This document shows, piece after piece, positions 19,826 to 29,599 of a stretch of 64,000 bases of DNA. The stretch comes from Pseudoalteromonas sp. T1lg75 (GTDB taxonomy: Bacteria > Pseudomonadota > Gammaproteobacteria > Enterobacterales > Alteromonadaceae), in assembly GCF_002964705.1 (NCBI RefSeq), contig NZ_PQCD01000062.1:246259-310258 (forward strand), read 5' to 3'. The notes under the pieces were generated by a model. The model was not told where the DNA came from. It made no database searches and saw nothing but the letters and a program-made list of their open reading frames with translations. Both the position numbers and the translations under genes were made by a program. The first letter of the stretch is position 1; every line of letters begins with the position of its first letter.

Positions 19826-20454
19826 TAAACGGTACCGAAGATCTTATCGCCGGCATCGCCCAGTCCTGGCACTATGTATCCTTTTTCATTTAAATGGCTG
19901 TCTAATGAGGCGGTATAAATATCCACATCCGGGTGCGCTGCTACGGTTTTCTCTATGCCTTCCGGCGCCGCCACCAGGACAATCACCTTGATTTGCTTAC
20001 AGCCAGCCTTTTTAAGCATATCCAGCGTAGCTATCATAGAACCACCGGTGGCCAGCATAGGATCGATAACCAGGCTTAAGCGCTCATCGATATTGCCTAC
20101 CAATTTTTCAAAATAGGGAACTGGCTCTAGCGTTTCTTCGTTACGCTCAAGACCAACAACGCTGACCTTGGCGCCGGGGATCAGGTGCATCACACCGTCA
20201 AGCATACCCAGACCCGCACGCAAAATTGGCACCACGGTAATCTTCTTCCCTTTAATACTTTTAACGGTTAGCTCATTTCCCTGCCAACCCGTGATTGCGG
20301 TATCCGCCAGCTCAAGCGTTTTCGTTGCTTCGTAGGTCAGCAAGGTGCCGACTTCCGAAGCGAGCTCGCGAAAACTTTTAGTGCTAATGCCTTGCTGACG
20401 CATTAAACCTAGTTTGTGTTGTACTAAAGGGTGATCAATTACGTGAATTGCCAT
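19825..20454 (-). CDS. upp: uracil phosphoribosyltransferase
   Basis: Upp makes UMP from uracil and PRPP. At 209 residues it is within one residue of E. coli Upp (208). The PRPP motif DPMLATGGS is at residues 131-139, [13 protein letters not shown] at 75-87, and the uracil-binding C-terminal block [16 protein letters not shown]. First gene of the upp-uraA pair. Confidence 0.97.
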   Translation of the reverse strand: MAIHVIDHPLVQHKLGLMRQQGISTKSFRELASEVGTLLTYEATKTLELADTAITGWQGNELTVKSIKGKKITVVPILRAGLGMLDGVMHLIPGAKVSVVGLERNEETLEPVPYFEKLVGNIDERLSLVIDPMLATGGSMIATLDMLKKAGCKQIKVIVLVAAPEGIEKTVAAHPDVDIYTASLDSHLNEKGYIVPGLGDAGDKIFGTV

Positions 20455-20534
20455 AGAAAGACCTAGTTGGAGAAATTTGCGCTATTTTAACCAGTATAGG
20501 GCGCGAACTGAATTAGATTTAAAAGCAAAAACAA

Positions 20535-20562
20535 AAAAACCACGGTAAGAACCGTGGTTTTT
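20535..20562. terminator. rho-independent terminator
   Basis: AAAAACCACGGT / ACCGTGGTTTTT with a 4-base loop, between the 3' end of the DUF3718 gene (minus strand) and the upp promoter region. The AT tails work in both directions; the minus-strand use fits the gene order. Confidence 0.88.
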
Positions 20563-20629
20563 GTGCTTTTTTAGCGAATTTTGCATCTATAGCAATAATT
20601 CAATCGGTATTATAAACCCGCGCGTTCTT

Positions 20630-20983
20630 TTAACACGGCAATAAGCGTGAATCCCCATAGCCATTGCTTGTTGCCCAGTTAAGGTCGGCGCCATCTTCAA
20701 GTGCACTCTTGGGCAGGCTCTTGATGATGTATTCGCCGGTATCCACCGCCTGACTTGCTACGGCGTGACGTACCAGGTTATTGCCATTACATTGCACGCT
20801 GTCGCTAACATCACGAAGCTTAATACGTGCACTACGCAAGGTTTTGCGCAGGCGGTTTTTATCATTGGCGGCAATGTATTCGCAGATGGTTACGGCGAGT
20901 CGTTCATTGGCACTGGCTGGCGCCGTATAAAACGCCGAGCCGGCCAATATGGCCGTTGCGATTACCCCAGTTAATAATTTCAT
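20630..20983 (-). CDS. exported DUF3718-type small protein
   Basis: A 117-residue secreted protein of unknown function. ATG 20983 is preferred over GTG 20992 because AAGGGTG sits at proper distance. A signal peptide (MKLLTGVIATAILAGSAFYTAPASA) is followed by a compact domain with CEYIAANDKNRLRKTLR and a second cysteine in VQCNGNNLVRHA, the DUF3718 pattern common in Shewanella-like genomes. The last residues (LLPC) supply a further cysteine. It is a single-gene unit ending at a terminator. Confidence 0.75.
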   Translation of the reverse strand: MKLLTGVIATAILAGSAFYTAPASANERLAVTICEYIAANDKNRLRKTLRSARIKLRDVSDSVQCNGNNLVRHAVASQAVDTGEYIIKSLPKSALEDGADLNWATSNGYGDSRLLPC

Positions 20984-21061
20984 TAGTTGCACCCTTTTAA
21001 TACTTTTTTATTACAAAGTAGACAAATAGTTTACCAATCGGGGCAATATTTAGCAATTAGC

Positions 21062-21553
21062 TCACACTTCCTTACTAAGCGTGACGAACTCATAATTATG
21101 TGGATTCGTCTCATCCTGACCATGCTGTTCACGCTCTATACAGTGCCAAGGCCCTACGGCTTCATAGTCTGGAAAACAAGTATCGCCGGAGACATCCAAA
21201 TCGATAAAGGTTAAATAAAGGGTGTGGCACAAGGGCAAACATTGACTGTAGATATTACCGCCGCCGATAATCATCACCTCTTCAACCCCTTCTACCATAC
21301 TCAACGCCTGTTCAACCGAGGTGGCCGTTTCGGCGCCGGCAAATTGATAGTCGCCATTACGGCTGATCACTATATTGCGGCGTCCCGGCAGTGCGCGACC
21401 GATAGACTCCAGGGTTTTTCGGCCCATAATAACGGGTTTCCCTAGGGTCACTTGTTTAAAATGCTTCAGGTCGGCGGGCAAGTGCCAAGGCATATCATTG
21501 TCTTTGCCTATCACTCGGTTATGGGCCATCGCCGCTATCATGGAGATTTTCAC
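21062..21553 (-). CDS. folA: dihydrofolate reductase
   Basis: FolA reduces dihydrofolate to tetrahydrofolate with NADPH and is the trimethoprim target. The 163-residue chromosomal-type protein has IAAMAHNRVIGKDNDMPWHLPADL, with the catalytic acid at Asp28 (equivalent to E. coli Asp27), then MGRKTLESIGRALPGR and IIGGGNIY (NADPH binding). It stands downstream of obgE, separated by a terminator. Confidence 0.97.
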   Translation of the reverse strand: MKISMIAAMAHNRVIGKDNDMPWHLPADLKHFKQVTLGKPVIMGRKTLESIGRALPGRRNIVISRNGDYQFAGAETATSVEQALSMVEGVEEVMIIGGGNIYSQCLPLCHTLYLTFIDLDVSGDTCFPDYEAVGPWHCIEREQHGQDETNPHNYEFVTLSKEV

Positions 21554-21572
21554 TGCTGATTCCTTTACTCAT

Positions 21573-21594
21573 AAAAAAGGGCGCAAGCGCCCTT
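21573..21594 (-). terminator. terminator after obgE
   Basis: AAGGGCGC (21577-21584) and GCGCCCTT (21587-21594); read on the minus strand the hairpin is followed by TTTTTTAT. It lies 12 bases beyond the obgE stop codon and separates obgE from folA. Confidence 0.85.
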
Positions 21595-21605
21595 AAGGTA
21601 ATACA

Positions 21606-22772
<1,167 letters not shown>

Positions 22773-22895
22773 TCACTTAGCGGATCTGCGATTGAATGTT
22801 TCTATTATATCAATTGCTTTTGATTAATGCTCACTAACAATGCGATTAGATAGCAGAACTAAAGCTCGTAGGCAGAGCCCGTGCAATTGAAAACA

Positions 22896-22921
22896 AAAAA
22901 CCCCGCAAAAGCGGGGTTTTT
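22896..22921. terminator. terminator after rpmA
   Basis: AAAAACCCCGC, loop AAAA, GCGGGGTTTTT, 20 bases beyond the rpmA stop (minus strand). Strong GC stem with A/T tails on both sides. Confidence 0.92.
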
Positions 22922-22940
22922 CAGTAAGTCTGTATGCTGA

Positions 22941-23198
22941 TTATTCAGCTACGATGCTCACGTATTTACGGTTCAAAGGACCTTTCTGTTCAAACTGAAC
23001 TTTACCATTTGCAGTTGCAAATAGAGTGTGGTCTTTACCCATGCCTACGTTTGAGCCAGCGTGGAACTTAGTACCACGTTGACGAACAATGATGTTACCC
23101 GCTAGTACAGATTCACCACCGAAACGCTTAACACCTAGGCGTTTACTTTCTGAATCGCGACCGTTACGAGTACTACCAGCTGCCTTCTTATGTGCCAT
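22941..23198 (-). CDS. rpmA: 50S ribosomal protein L27
   Basis: The 85-residue L27 protein, whose N-terminal tail reaches the peptidyl-transferase centre. [27 protein letters not shown] is the standard start and [14 protein letters not shown] the standard end. It is read just after rplU (17-base gap) in the conserved rplU-rpmA pair. Confidence 0.98.
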   Translation of the reverse strand: MAHKKAAGSTRNGRDSESKRLGVKRFGGESVLAGNIIVRQRGTKFHAGSNVGMGKDHTLFATANGKVQFEQKGPLNRKYVSIVAE

Positions 23199-23215
23199 CT
23201 TTCTGTACCTCTAAA

Positions 23216-23527
23216 TTAAGCGCTAATGCCAGTGATTTTAACTTCAGTGAACCACTGACGGTGGCCCATCTGCTTACGAGAATGCTTACGACGTCTAAAT
23301 TTAACAATCTTCACTTTCTCGCCACGACCGTGAGAAACAACCTCAGCTGTTACTTTACCACCGTTTACGAACGGGGTACCGATCTCGATTTTCTCACCAT
23401 TAGCAACTAAAAGTACTGTGTCAAATTCAACTGCTGCACCAGTTTCAACGTCTAGCTTCTCTAGACGAATCGTTTGACCTTCAGTCACACGGTGCTGTTT
23501 ACCACCACTTTGGAAAACCGCGTACAT
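23216..23527 (-). CDS. rplU: 50S ribosomal protein L21
   Basis: L21, 103 residues as in E. coli when started at ATG 23527 ([14 protein letters not shown]). This start is set by family length and an upstream GGAG; a longer in-frame reading to 23563 has no support. [19 protein letters not shown] is the rRNA-binding basic block. First gene of rplU-rpmA. Confidence 0.98.
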   Translation of the reverse strand: MYAVFQSGGKQHRVTEGQTIRLEKLDVETGAAVEFDTVLLVANGEKIEIGTPFVNGGKVTAEVVSHGRGEKVKIVKFRRRKHSRKQMGHRQWFTEVKITGISA

Positions 23528-23869
23528 AATTAACTCCGTCTGTGCGCCCTCAAATCGACGCAACTAAATATTCTTCAATAGGGCGCGAAGTCTACGCTAA
23601 AACACCCTTCTTGACAAGCGTCTTTTTCAATAAATTATTTGAAAAAATGGCGCCGATGAGGACATGAAAAAATTTTCCCTATTTTATCCTTTTTTGGCCG
23701 CTTGCCAAGTTCATTACGCACTTTTTAAGCAATTAATTTGCCTTTGGTCGTTTTTTTGCTACCTAGCCAATAAAAAAGCCCCTTTATGGGGAAAGTGTCG
23801 AGCTGAAGCCAAAATTAATGTACAATTCTCGGCGCATTTCCTCGGACAAACGACGTGGCACGGAGTTAA
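23528..23869. other. divergent promoter region rplU / ispB
   Basis: 342 bases without a convincing gene. It holds the rplU promoter on the minus strand and must hold the ispB promoter on the plus strand (a TACAAT-like -10 around 23821-23826 has no good -35). A 71-codon frame at 23664-23879 is not supported (no ribosome site, no family resemblance, overlaps the ispB start). Confidence 0.6.
23589..23617 (-). promoter_or_regulatory. sigma-70 promoter of rplU-rpmA
   Basis: On the minus strand TTGTCA (-35) and TAGACT (-10) with exactly 17 bases between them, followed by a GC-rich CGCGCCC discriminator, the type seen at growth-rate-controlled ribosomal promoters. The -10 lies about 60 bases before the rplU ATG. 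Confidence 0.72.
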
Positions 23870-24841
23870 ATGGATATAAAGGCTATCCAGACGCTTATCG
23901 CTGACGATATGAACAGCGTCAACCAGTTAATATATGCGCAGATGCAATCTGATGTTGCTCTGGTCAATCAGCTTGGCCTCTATATAGTCAACAGCGGCGG
24001 CAAGCGTGTTAGACCTATGCTCGCCCTATTGGCGGCTCGCGCACTGGGTTATCAAGGTGATAAACACATTACTTTAGCAACCATAGTGGAGTTTATTCAC
24101 ACCGCTACCCTGTTGCACGACGATGTGGTCGATGAGTCGGCGCTACGCCGTGGCGAACCAACGGCCAATGCCGAATTCGGTAATGCCGCCAGCGTCCTGG
24201 TGGGCGACTTCATCTACACCCGCTCATTTCAGTTGATGGTCGGTCTTGGGCAAATGCGCATCATGGATATCCTCGCCGATGCCACCAATGTGATTGCCGA
24301 AGGCGAAGTGTTGCAGTTGATGAACTGCAACGACCCGGACACCACAGAGCAAAGTTATATGCAGGTGATTTACTCTAAAACAGCCAAGCTGTTTGAGGCC
24401 GCGACTCAGTTAGCCGCGGTGATCACCGAGCAAGATGCCGATGTCGAAGAAGCCCTGCGCCTCTACGGTATGCACCTGGGCACCGCCTTCCAATTGGTAG
24501 ACGATGTGCTCGATTACAGTGCCGATGCCGAAACCCTGGGCAAAAACATTGGTGACGACCTCGCCGAAGGCAAGCCCACACTGCCCCTAATTTATGCAAT
24601 GACCCAGGCCGAGCCGGCTCAGGTCGAGCAAATTCGCACCGCTATTGAACAGGGCAATGGTTTAGATCATCTTGACGACATTCTTACCACCTTGGCACAA
24701 ACCAAGGCCCTGGAGTTCACCATGGAGCGTGCTCAGCAAGAAGCCGATAAAGCCATTGCCGCGCTCGACTTTATGGCCGCCAGTGAGTTTAAAGACGCCT
24801 TAGTAGCACTGGCCAACATTGCCGTTAAACGCGATCACTAG
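23870..24841 (+). CDS. ispB: octaprenyl diphosphate synthase
   Basis: IspB makes the C40 polyprenyl side chain of ubiquinone/menaquinone; UbiA, encoded at 35-36 kb here, attaches it. The 323-residue trans-prenyltransferase has GGKRVRPML at 43-51, the first aspartate motif DDVVD at 84-88 and the second DDVLD at 211-215, plus GEVLQL and GKNIGDDLAEGKPTLPLI. It lies opposite rplU-rpmA as in E. coli. The preceding base context is a weak GGAG ribosome site. Confidence 0.96.
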   Translation: MDIKAIQTLIADDMNSVNQLIYAQMQSDVALVNQLGLYIVNSGGKRVRPMLALLAARALGYQGDKHITLATIVEFIHTATLLHDDVVDESALRRGEPTANAEFGNAASVLVGDFIYTRSFQLMVGLGQMRIMDILADATNVIAEGEVLQLMNCNDPDTTEQSYMQVIYSKTAKLFEAATQLAAVITEQDADVEEALRLYGMHLGTAFQLVDDVLDYSADAETLGKNIGDDLAEGKPTLPLIYAMTQAEPAQVEQIRTAIEQGNGLDHLDDILTTLAQTKALEFTMERAQQEADKAIAALDFMAASEFKDALVALANIAVKRDH

Positions 24842-24861
24842 GCTTGGTTAGACTAACAACG

Positions 24862-24890
24862 AAAAAGGCCAGCAACTGCTGGCCTTTTTT
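24862..24890. terminator. bidirectional terminator between ispB and rpoH
   Basis: AAAAAGGCCAGCA, loop AC, TGCTGGCCTTTTTT. It lies between the convergent ends of ispB (+) and rpoH (-) and has tails for both. Confidence 0.93.
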
Positions 24891-24911
24891 ATGACTTCAT
24901 TGGCAGAACAC

Positions 24912-25775
24912 TTATGCCATGGCGTTTTGTAATTTCTTCATCGCGCTTTTCTCAAGCTGACGAACACGCTCCGCAGAAACCTGATACTTTTCAGCCAGCT
25001 CTTGTAGCGTCGCCTTTTCATCGGCCAACCAACGCGATGACACTATGTCTTGTGAGCGTTCGTCCAGGGTTTTTAGCGCCGAGAATAAGCGCGTATGCGA
25101 CTGTTCTTGCCACTGCTCCTGCTCCACCGACTCGGCTAAATCCGAGCTGTTGTCCGTCAGGTATTGAACCGGTGAATAGCTCTGGCCAACGCTGCTATCG
25201 TCTTCATCATTGGTCAGATCAAAGCCCATATCCTGGCCGCTCATACGCGACTCCATCTCACGGACTTCTTTTTCGCTCACACCCAGCTCATTAGCCACAG
25301 TGGTCACTTCTTCTTGGTTAAACCAACCAAGACGCTTTTTATTCTTGCGTAGGTTAAAGAACAATTTACGCTGCGCTTTGGTGGTGGCCACCTTAACGAT
25401 ACGCCAGTTCTTTAATACATATTCGTGAATTTCGGCCTTAATCCAATGCACAGCAAATGATACTAAGCGTACGCCGACACTCGGGTCGAAACGTTTTACC
25501 GCCTTCATCAGACCGATATTACCTTCTTGAATCAGATCCGCCTGTGGCAAACCGTAGCCGCTGTAGCTCTTAGCAATGTGCGCAACGAAACGCAGATGCG
25601 ACATGATCAACTGCTTAGCAGCACTTAGGTCACCCTCATCCTGAAGCCTGGTAGCCAAACGGCGCTCTTCCTCGGCCTCGAGCATGGGAATGGTGCTAAC
25701 AGCCTGCAAATATCCTTCGATGCTCGCGCTTTGTTGGCTTACCGGTAATGCTAGTGCATTTAAATTTGTGCTCAT
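24912..25775 (-). CDS. rpoH: heat-shock sigma factor sigma-32
   Basis: RpoH directs RNA polymerase to heat-shock promoters. The 287-residue protein has region 2 ([40 protein letters not shown]), the RpoH box around [18 protein letters not shown] (region C, unique to sigma-32), and region 4.2 [21 protein letters not shown]. It is downstream of ftsX on the same strand, as in E. coli. Its leader carries a sigma-E promoter and a perfect CIRCE element, described separately. The ribosome site is GAGGTG. Confidence 0.98.
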   Translation of the reverse strand: MSTNLNALALPVSQQSASIEGYLQAVSTIPMLEAEEERRLATRLQDEGDLSAAKQLIMSHLRFVAHIAKSYSGYGLPQADLIQEGNIGLMKAVKRFDPSVGVRLVSFAVHWIKAEIHEYVLKNWRIVKVATTKAQRKLFFNLRKNKKRLGWFNQEEVTTVANELGVSEKEVREMESRMSGQDMGFDLTNDEDDSSVGQSYSPVQYLTDNSSDLAESVEQEQWQEQSHTRLFSALKTLDERSQDIVSSRWLADEKATLQELAEKYQVSAERVRQLEKSAMKKLQNAMA

Positions 25776-25808
25776 TATTCACCTCGGATGATAAATCTTC
25801 ATCTAAAT

Positions 25809-25835
25809 TTAGCACTCTTTTAGCGAGAGTGCTAA
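25809..25835. promoter_or_regulatory. CIRCE element (HrcA operator) in the rpoH leader
   Basis: TTAGCACTC (25809-25817), nine bases, GAGTGCTAA (25827-25835). This is an exact match to the canonical CIRCE inverted repeat TTAGCACTC-N9-GAGTGCTAA bound by the HrcA repressor, and the symmetry extends one T/A further each way. It lies 33 bases before the rpoH ATG and ~12 bases downstream of the sigma-E -10 box, so a bound repressor would cover the start of the transcript. Confidence 0.93.
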
Positions 25836-25847
25836 AGCATTGTAACC

Positions 25848-25874
25848 TTTGACCGCGCGCTTATCAAGAAGTTC
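25848..25874 (-). promoter_or_regulatory. sigma-E promoter of rpoH
   Basis: On the minus strand GAACTT (25874-25869) and TCAAA (25852-25848) with a 16-base spacer, fitting the sigma-E consensus (GGAACTT-N16-TCAAA/TCTGA). E. coli rpoH P3 is likewise sigma-E dependent. The transcript would start near 25841 and give a ~65-base leader that contains the CIRCE element. Confidence 0.82.
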
Positions 25875-26023
25875 TCAAAGATCGAAAAAACCAAACTAAT
25901 ACACTGTTTTTATTGAATTAATTACCTTTTATCGCCAATTTAAAATATGACAATTTGATAACAGTGAAAGTTTAGGCGAAGAAAATTTAGCGTGCCGGCA
26001 GTGAACATTGAGTGAACTTTAGC

Positions 26024-26059
26024 AGTCGTTAGCAGGCTTAACAACCATGGCTAACGACT
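26024..26059. other. inverted repeat downstream of ftsX
   Basis: AGTCGTTAGC (26024-26033) and GCTAACGACT (26050-26059), a perfect 10-base stem with a 16-base loop, 11 bases beyond the ftsX stop. There is no T run, so it may be a processing/attenuation hairpin between ftsX and rpoH rather than a classical terminator. Confidence 0.45.
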
Positions 26060-26069
26060 ACAGAAGTGA

Positions 26070-27056
26070 TTAAACCTTATCCGGTTCGATTTCTTTAATA
26101 TAGCGGCGTACCGACAGGTAAGAGCCGCTGAAGCCAAGTATCACGGCCAGGCCAATCAGGGTAATGAACTCATCGGCGCTGAGTCCTTGCAATATAAAGC
26201 TGGATTGATAGATGCCGGTTACCTGCGCCACTGCCGACTCCAGCCACCACATCATTAGCAGATTACAGATCAGTGCTACAAAGCCACCGACCACTCCATA
26301 CCAGATACCTGTCCATAAAAAGGGTGCCTGAATAAAGCCATTGGTGGCACCGACCAGCTTCATCACCTGAATTTCACTGCGTTTATCCATGATAGATAGA
26401 CGTATGGTGTTACCTATGATCAAGATCACCGAGGTCAATAATAAGGCGGCGATGGTGATCACACTTTCCTTAAGCAAGTTAAGAATGGCATTGAGTCGCT
26501 CCAGCCACTCTATATCGAGCTTACCAAAATCGACTTCGCGCTCTTGCTGCAACTTGCGTAATAACGCTTTTGCCGCCTCAGGTTGACGATGACGTTCGGT
26601 GGGAGTGACCAGGACCACATCAGGAAGCGGGTTGGCATCGAGATAATCCAGGGCATTGGCAAAGCCCGATACCTGTTTAAATTCTTCCAGAGCCTGGGTT
26701 TTACTGATCAAGCGCACGTCTTCCACTTCGCTGAATAACGCCAGGCGCTTTACCAGGGTTTGCACCTGTTGCGCCGACATCTCCTGCTTTACAAATAAGG
26801 AAATCTCCGCGGCATTATCAAAACCACTGCTGACCTTCTGCACATTTTTTACCACCAGGTATAAGGTGGAGGGTAAGGTAAGGCTTAAGCCCAATACCAA
26901 AATGGTCATCATAGACGCCGCCGGCGTGCGCCACATTTCACCTAGGCTTTGGATGCCCTGACGAATGGTATTAAAGAGACTAAAATACCAACGGGTAAAA
27001 AAGGAGTGGCCAGTGCGTTGATACTCAGTTTTACGGCCTTTAAACAATAAACTCAT
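26070..27056 (-). CDS. ftsX: cell-division ABC-like membrane protein FtsX
   Basis: FtsX is the membrane partner of FtsE and activates septal peptidoglycan hydrolases via EnvC. The 328-residue protein has a cytoplasmic N-terminus, a first TM (MMTILVLGLSLTLPSTLYLVV), a periplasmic domain of ~130 residues, and three C-terminal TMs (AALLLTSVILIIGNTI, IWYGVVGGFVALICNLLMM, LIGLAVILGFSGSYLSV). The DKRSEIQVMKLVGATNGFIQAPFL block is the conserved FtsX loop. It overlaps ftsE by ATGA. Confidence 0.96.
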   Translation of the reverse strand: MSLLFKGRKTEYQRTGHSFFTRWYFSLFNTIRQGIQSLGEMWRTPAASMMTILVLGLSLTLPSTLYLVVKNVQKVSSGFDNAAEISLFVKQEMSAQQVQTLVKRLALFSEVEDVRLISKTQALEEFKQVSGFANALDYLDANPLPDVVLVTPTERHRQPEAAKALLRKLQQEREVDFGKLDIEWLERLNAILNLLKESVITIAALLLTSVILIIGNTIRLSIMDKRSEIQVMKLVGATNGFIQAPFLWTGIWYGVVGGFVALICNLLMMWWLESAVAQVTGIYQSSFILQGLSADEFITLIGLAVILGFSGSYLSVRRYIKEIEPDKV

Positions 27057-27733
27057 ATTCTTGCCTCCGGCGCTAAGGGGTCGCTAAGCAGGCGGCCATT
27101 TTTCAGCGTAAGGCTACGGTATTTCATGCGGGCAATAAGGCCAAGATCATGGGTGGCGATCAGTACCGAGGTGCCGTGCTTATTAAAGTCTTCAAATAAT
27201 TTGAGAATTTCCATCGAGAGCTCGGGGTCCAGGTTACCGGTCGGCTCGTCGGCCAGTAATACAGGGGGAGAATTAACGATGGCACGGGCGATACCAACCC
27301 GCTGCTGCTCACCACCGGACAAGGTCAGTGGATTACAGCGGGCTTTATCCCCTAACCCTACCTTTTCCAGTGCCGCCGACACGCGTTTTTCGATTTGCTT
27401 TCGGTGCGCGCCTTCGATAACCAGCGGCAAGGCGACGTTATCAAAGACTGAGTATCTGTCTAATAAGCGATGATTCTGGAAAATAATGCCAATATCGCGG
27501 CGCACATAGGGAATTTGCTGCTGCTTAATGGCACTCAGGTCGACGCCGTTAATAGCCACACTGCCCGCTGAAGGACGCTCCATCAGGCTGATCAGTTTTA
27601 ACAGCGTACTTTTACCGGCACCACTGTGACCGGTTAAAAAGGCAAGCTCTCCCTTTTTTATATGAAAGCTTACCTTCTCCAGGGCTAAGTGGCCGCCAGG
27701 ATAGGTTTTACTCACATCTTGGAATTTTATCAT
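27053..27733 (-). CDS. ftsE: cell-division ATP-binding protein FtsE
   Basis: The ATPase of the FtsEX complex. The 226-residue ABC domain has Walker A GHSGAGKST at residues 35-43, the signature LSGGEQQR and Walker B LLADEPTGNLD. It lies between ftsY and ftsX; the ftsY stop is 42 bases upstream. Confidence 0.97.
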   Translation of the reverse strand: MIKFQDVSKTYPGGHLALEKVSFHIKKGELAFLTGHSGAGKSTLLKLISLMERPSAGSVAINGVDLSAIKQQQIPYVRRDIGIIFQNHRLLDRYSVFDNVALPLVIEGAHRKQIEKRVSAALEKVGLGDKARCNPLTLSGGEQQRVGIARAIVNSPPVLLADEPTGNLDPELSMEILKLFEDFNKHGTSVLIATHDLGLIARMKYRSLTLKNGRLLSDPLAPEARI

Positions 27734-27775
27734 TATTATTATGTCCCAATTTGTACTAGCCGCTACTGCTGGCCG

Positions 27776-29599
27776 TTATTGCTCACCGCTAAAAAGTGCC
27801 TCAATAAAGTCATTGCTGTTGAAGGTACGAAGGTCGTCGATGCCCTCACCCACACCTATATAACGAATCGGTGTTTTGAATTGATTGGCGATCGCAAAGA
27901 TCACGCCACCCTTGGCGGTGCCATCCAGTTTGGTCAGAGTAATACCGGTTAAGCCCACCGCCTGGTCAAATAACTTCACCTGGCTAATGGCATTTTGACC
28001 CGTACCCGCATCTATGGTCAACATCACCTCATGGGGGGCATCGGCATCTATCTTCTTCATTACCCGAGCAATTTTTTCCAGCTCTTGCATCAGGTTGTCT
28101 TTATTCTGTAAGCGTCCGGCGGTATCGGCGATAAGAACATCAACATTACGGGCCTTGGCTGCCTGGAAAGCATCGAATACCACAGACGCGCTGTCGGCAC
28201 CGGTATGCTGAGCAATCACCGGAATATCATTGCGCTCGCCCCAAACCTGCAACTGCTCAACGGCGGCAGCACGGAAGGTATCACCAGCGGCCAGCATTAC
28301 GGATTTACCTTGCTGCTGGTACTGCTTTGCCAACTTGCCTATGGTGGTAGTTTTACCCACACCATTGACGCCCACCATCAAGATCACGAAGGGACCGTCT
28401 TTTTTCTCAACATCTAACGGCTGTTCGGCACTGGCCAGCATATCGGCCATTTCCTGCTTCAATAGTTCATACAGGGCGTCACCGTCTTTTAACTGCTTAC
28501 GATCGGCGGCATCGGTCAAATTATCAATCAGTTTTACCGTGGTATCGACACCCACATCCGCGGTAAGCAGCTGGGTTTCCAGTTCTTCAAACAACTCGTC
28601 GTCAATTTTCTTGCCGGCGAATAAGGATGCAAAGCCGGAGCCAATATTCGATTTGGTTTTTAATAGACCTTTTTTAAGGCGAGAGAAAAAGCCCGACTTT
28701 TTCGGTTCCTCAGCCTCTTCTTGCTCAGCTTGCTCTTGAGCCGCTTGTTCCGCAGCAAGACGTTCCTGTTCCGCTTGCTCTTGAGCCGCTTGTTCCGCAG
28801 CAAGACGTTCCTGTTCCGCTTGCTCTTGAGCCGCTTGTTCGGCAGCCAGACGCTCTTGCTCGGCTTGCTCTTGAGCCGCTTGTTCGGCAGCCAGACGCTC
28901 TTGCTCCGCTTTCTCTTGAGCCGCTTGTTCGGCAGCCAAACGCTCTTGCTCAGCTTTCTCTTGAGCCGCTTGTTCGGCAGCCAGACGCTCCCGCTCAGCT
29001 TGCTCTTGAGCCGCTTGTTCGGCAGCCAGACGTTCCTGCTCTGCTTTTTCACGAGCAGCCTGTTCCGCTGCTAAACGTTCCTGCTCTGCTTTTTCACGAG
29101 CAGCCTGTTCCGCTGCTAAACGTTCTTGCTCTGCTTTCTCTTGAGCCGCTTGCTCGGCCGCTAAACGTTCTTGCTCAGCTTTCTCTTGAGCCGCTTGTTC
29201 CGCAGCCAGACGCTCCTGCTCTGCTTTCTCTTGGGCCGCTTGTTCGGCAGCCAAACGCTCTTGCTCAGCTTGCTCTTGAGCCGCTTGCTCGGCCGCTAAA
29301 CGCTCTTGCTCGGCTTTCTCACGCGCCGCCTGCTCGGCAGCTAAACGTTCTTGCTCTGCTTTCTCACACGCCGCTTGTTCGGCCGCTAAACGTTCCTGCT
29401 CCGCTTGCTCTTGAGCCGCTTGATCGACCGCTAAACTTTCCTGCTCCGCTTTTTCACGTGCTTCCTGTTCCGCAACTAAACGTTCCTGCTCTGCACGCTC
29501 TTCGGCTAGACGCTGTTGCTCTAGCTCCTGCTCTTGCTGTTCCTGCTTATCTTTTTTGCCTAAACCGAACCAAGACAGAAACTTACTTTTTTTAGCCAT
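27776..29599 (-). CDS. ftsY: signal recognition particle receptor FtsY with long repeat domain
   Basis: FtsY is the membrane-associated GTPase that receives SRP-ribosome complexes. ATG 29599 (MAKKSKFLSWFGLGKKD) is chosen because it gives the conserved amphipathic N-terminus; TTG 29620 would add 7 residues. Of 607 residues, about 250 are a tandem 15-residue repeat (separate entry). The NG domain follows GFFSRLKKGLLKTK: G1 GVNGVGKTTTIGK, AADTFRAAAVEQL, DTAGRL, TKLDGTAKGG. The A domain of FtsY is always acidic and variable, but here it is unusually regular. Confidence 0.97.
   Translation of the reverse strand: MAKKSKFLSWFGLGKKDKQEQQEQELEQQRLAEERAEQERLVAEQEAREKAEQESLAVDQAAQEQAEQERLAAEQAACEKAEQERLAAEQAAREKAEQERLAAEQAAQEQAEQERLAAEQAAQEKAEQERLAAEQAAQEKAEQERLAAEQAAQEKAEQERLAAEQAAREKAEQERLAAEQAAREKAEQERLAAEQAAQEQAERERLAAEQAAQEKAEQERLAAEQAAQEKAEQERLAAEQAAQEQAEQERLAAEQAAQEQAEQERLAAEQAAQEQAEQERLAAEQAAQEQAEQEEAEEPKKSGFFSRLKKGLLKTKSNIGSGFASLFAGKKIDDELFEELETQLLTADVGVDTTVKLIDNLTDAADRKQLKDGDALYELLKQEMADMLASAEQPLDVEKKDGPFVILMVGVNGVGKTTTIGKLAKQYQQQGKSVMLAAGDTFRAAAVEQLQVWGERNDIPVIAQHTGADSASVVFDAFQAAKARNVDVLIADTAGRLQNKDNLMQELEKIARVMKKIDADAPHEVMLTIDAGTGQNAISQVKLFDQAVGLTGITLTKLDGTAKGGVIFAIANQFKTPIRYIGVGEGIDDLRTFNSNDFIEALFSGEQ
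28721..29485 (-). repeat. 17 tandem copies of a 45-base (15-residue) repeat inside ftsY
   Basis: 765 bases made of seventeen 45-base units without gaps. The peptide unit is ERLAAEQAAQEKAEQ, with variation mostly at positions 10-12 (QEK/REK/QEQ/CEK); the first two and the last units are the most diverged. Synonymous codons vary between neighbouring units, but several adjacent units are nearly identical in DNA, which suggests ongoing unit gain and loss. The sequence is predicted to be a long charged alpha-helix. Confidence 0.95.

Noticed and set aside
23664..23879. 71-codon frame between rplU and ispB (MKKFSLFYPFLAACQ...)
   Set aside because: Begins like a lipoprotein signal, but there is no ribosome site, it runs past the ispB start, and the rest lacks any domain character.
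28721..29074. Open frame of 117 codons on the plus strand through the ftsY repeats, encoding LLLSRLFGSQT repeats
   Set aside because: It is the antisense reading of the ftsY repeat; open only because the repeat lacks stop codons in that frame.
28721..29485. Regular 45-base repeats that look at first like a CRISPR-type or minisatellite array
   Set aside because: The period is constant without spacers, and the whole stretch is in frame within ftsY with purely codon-level variation, so it is a coding repeat.
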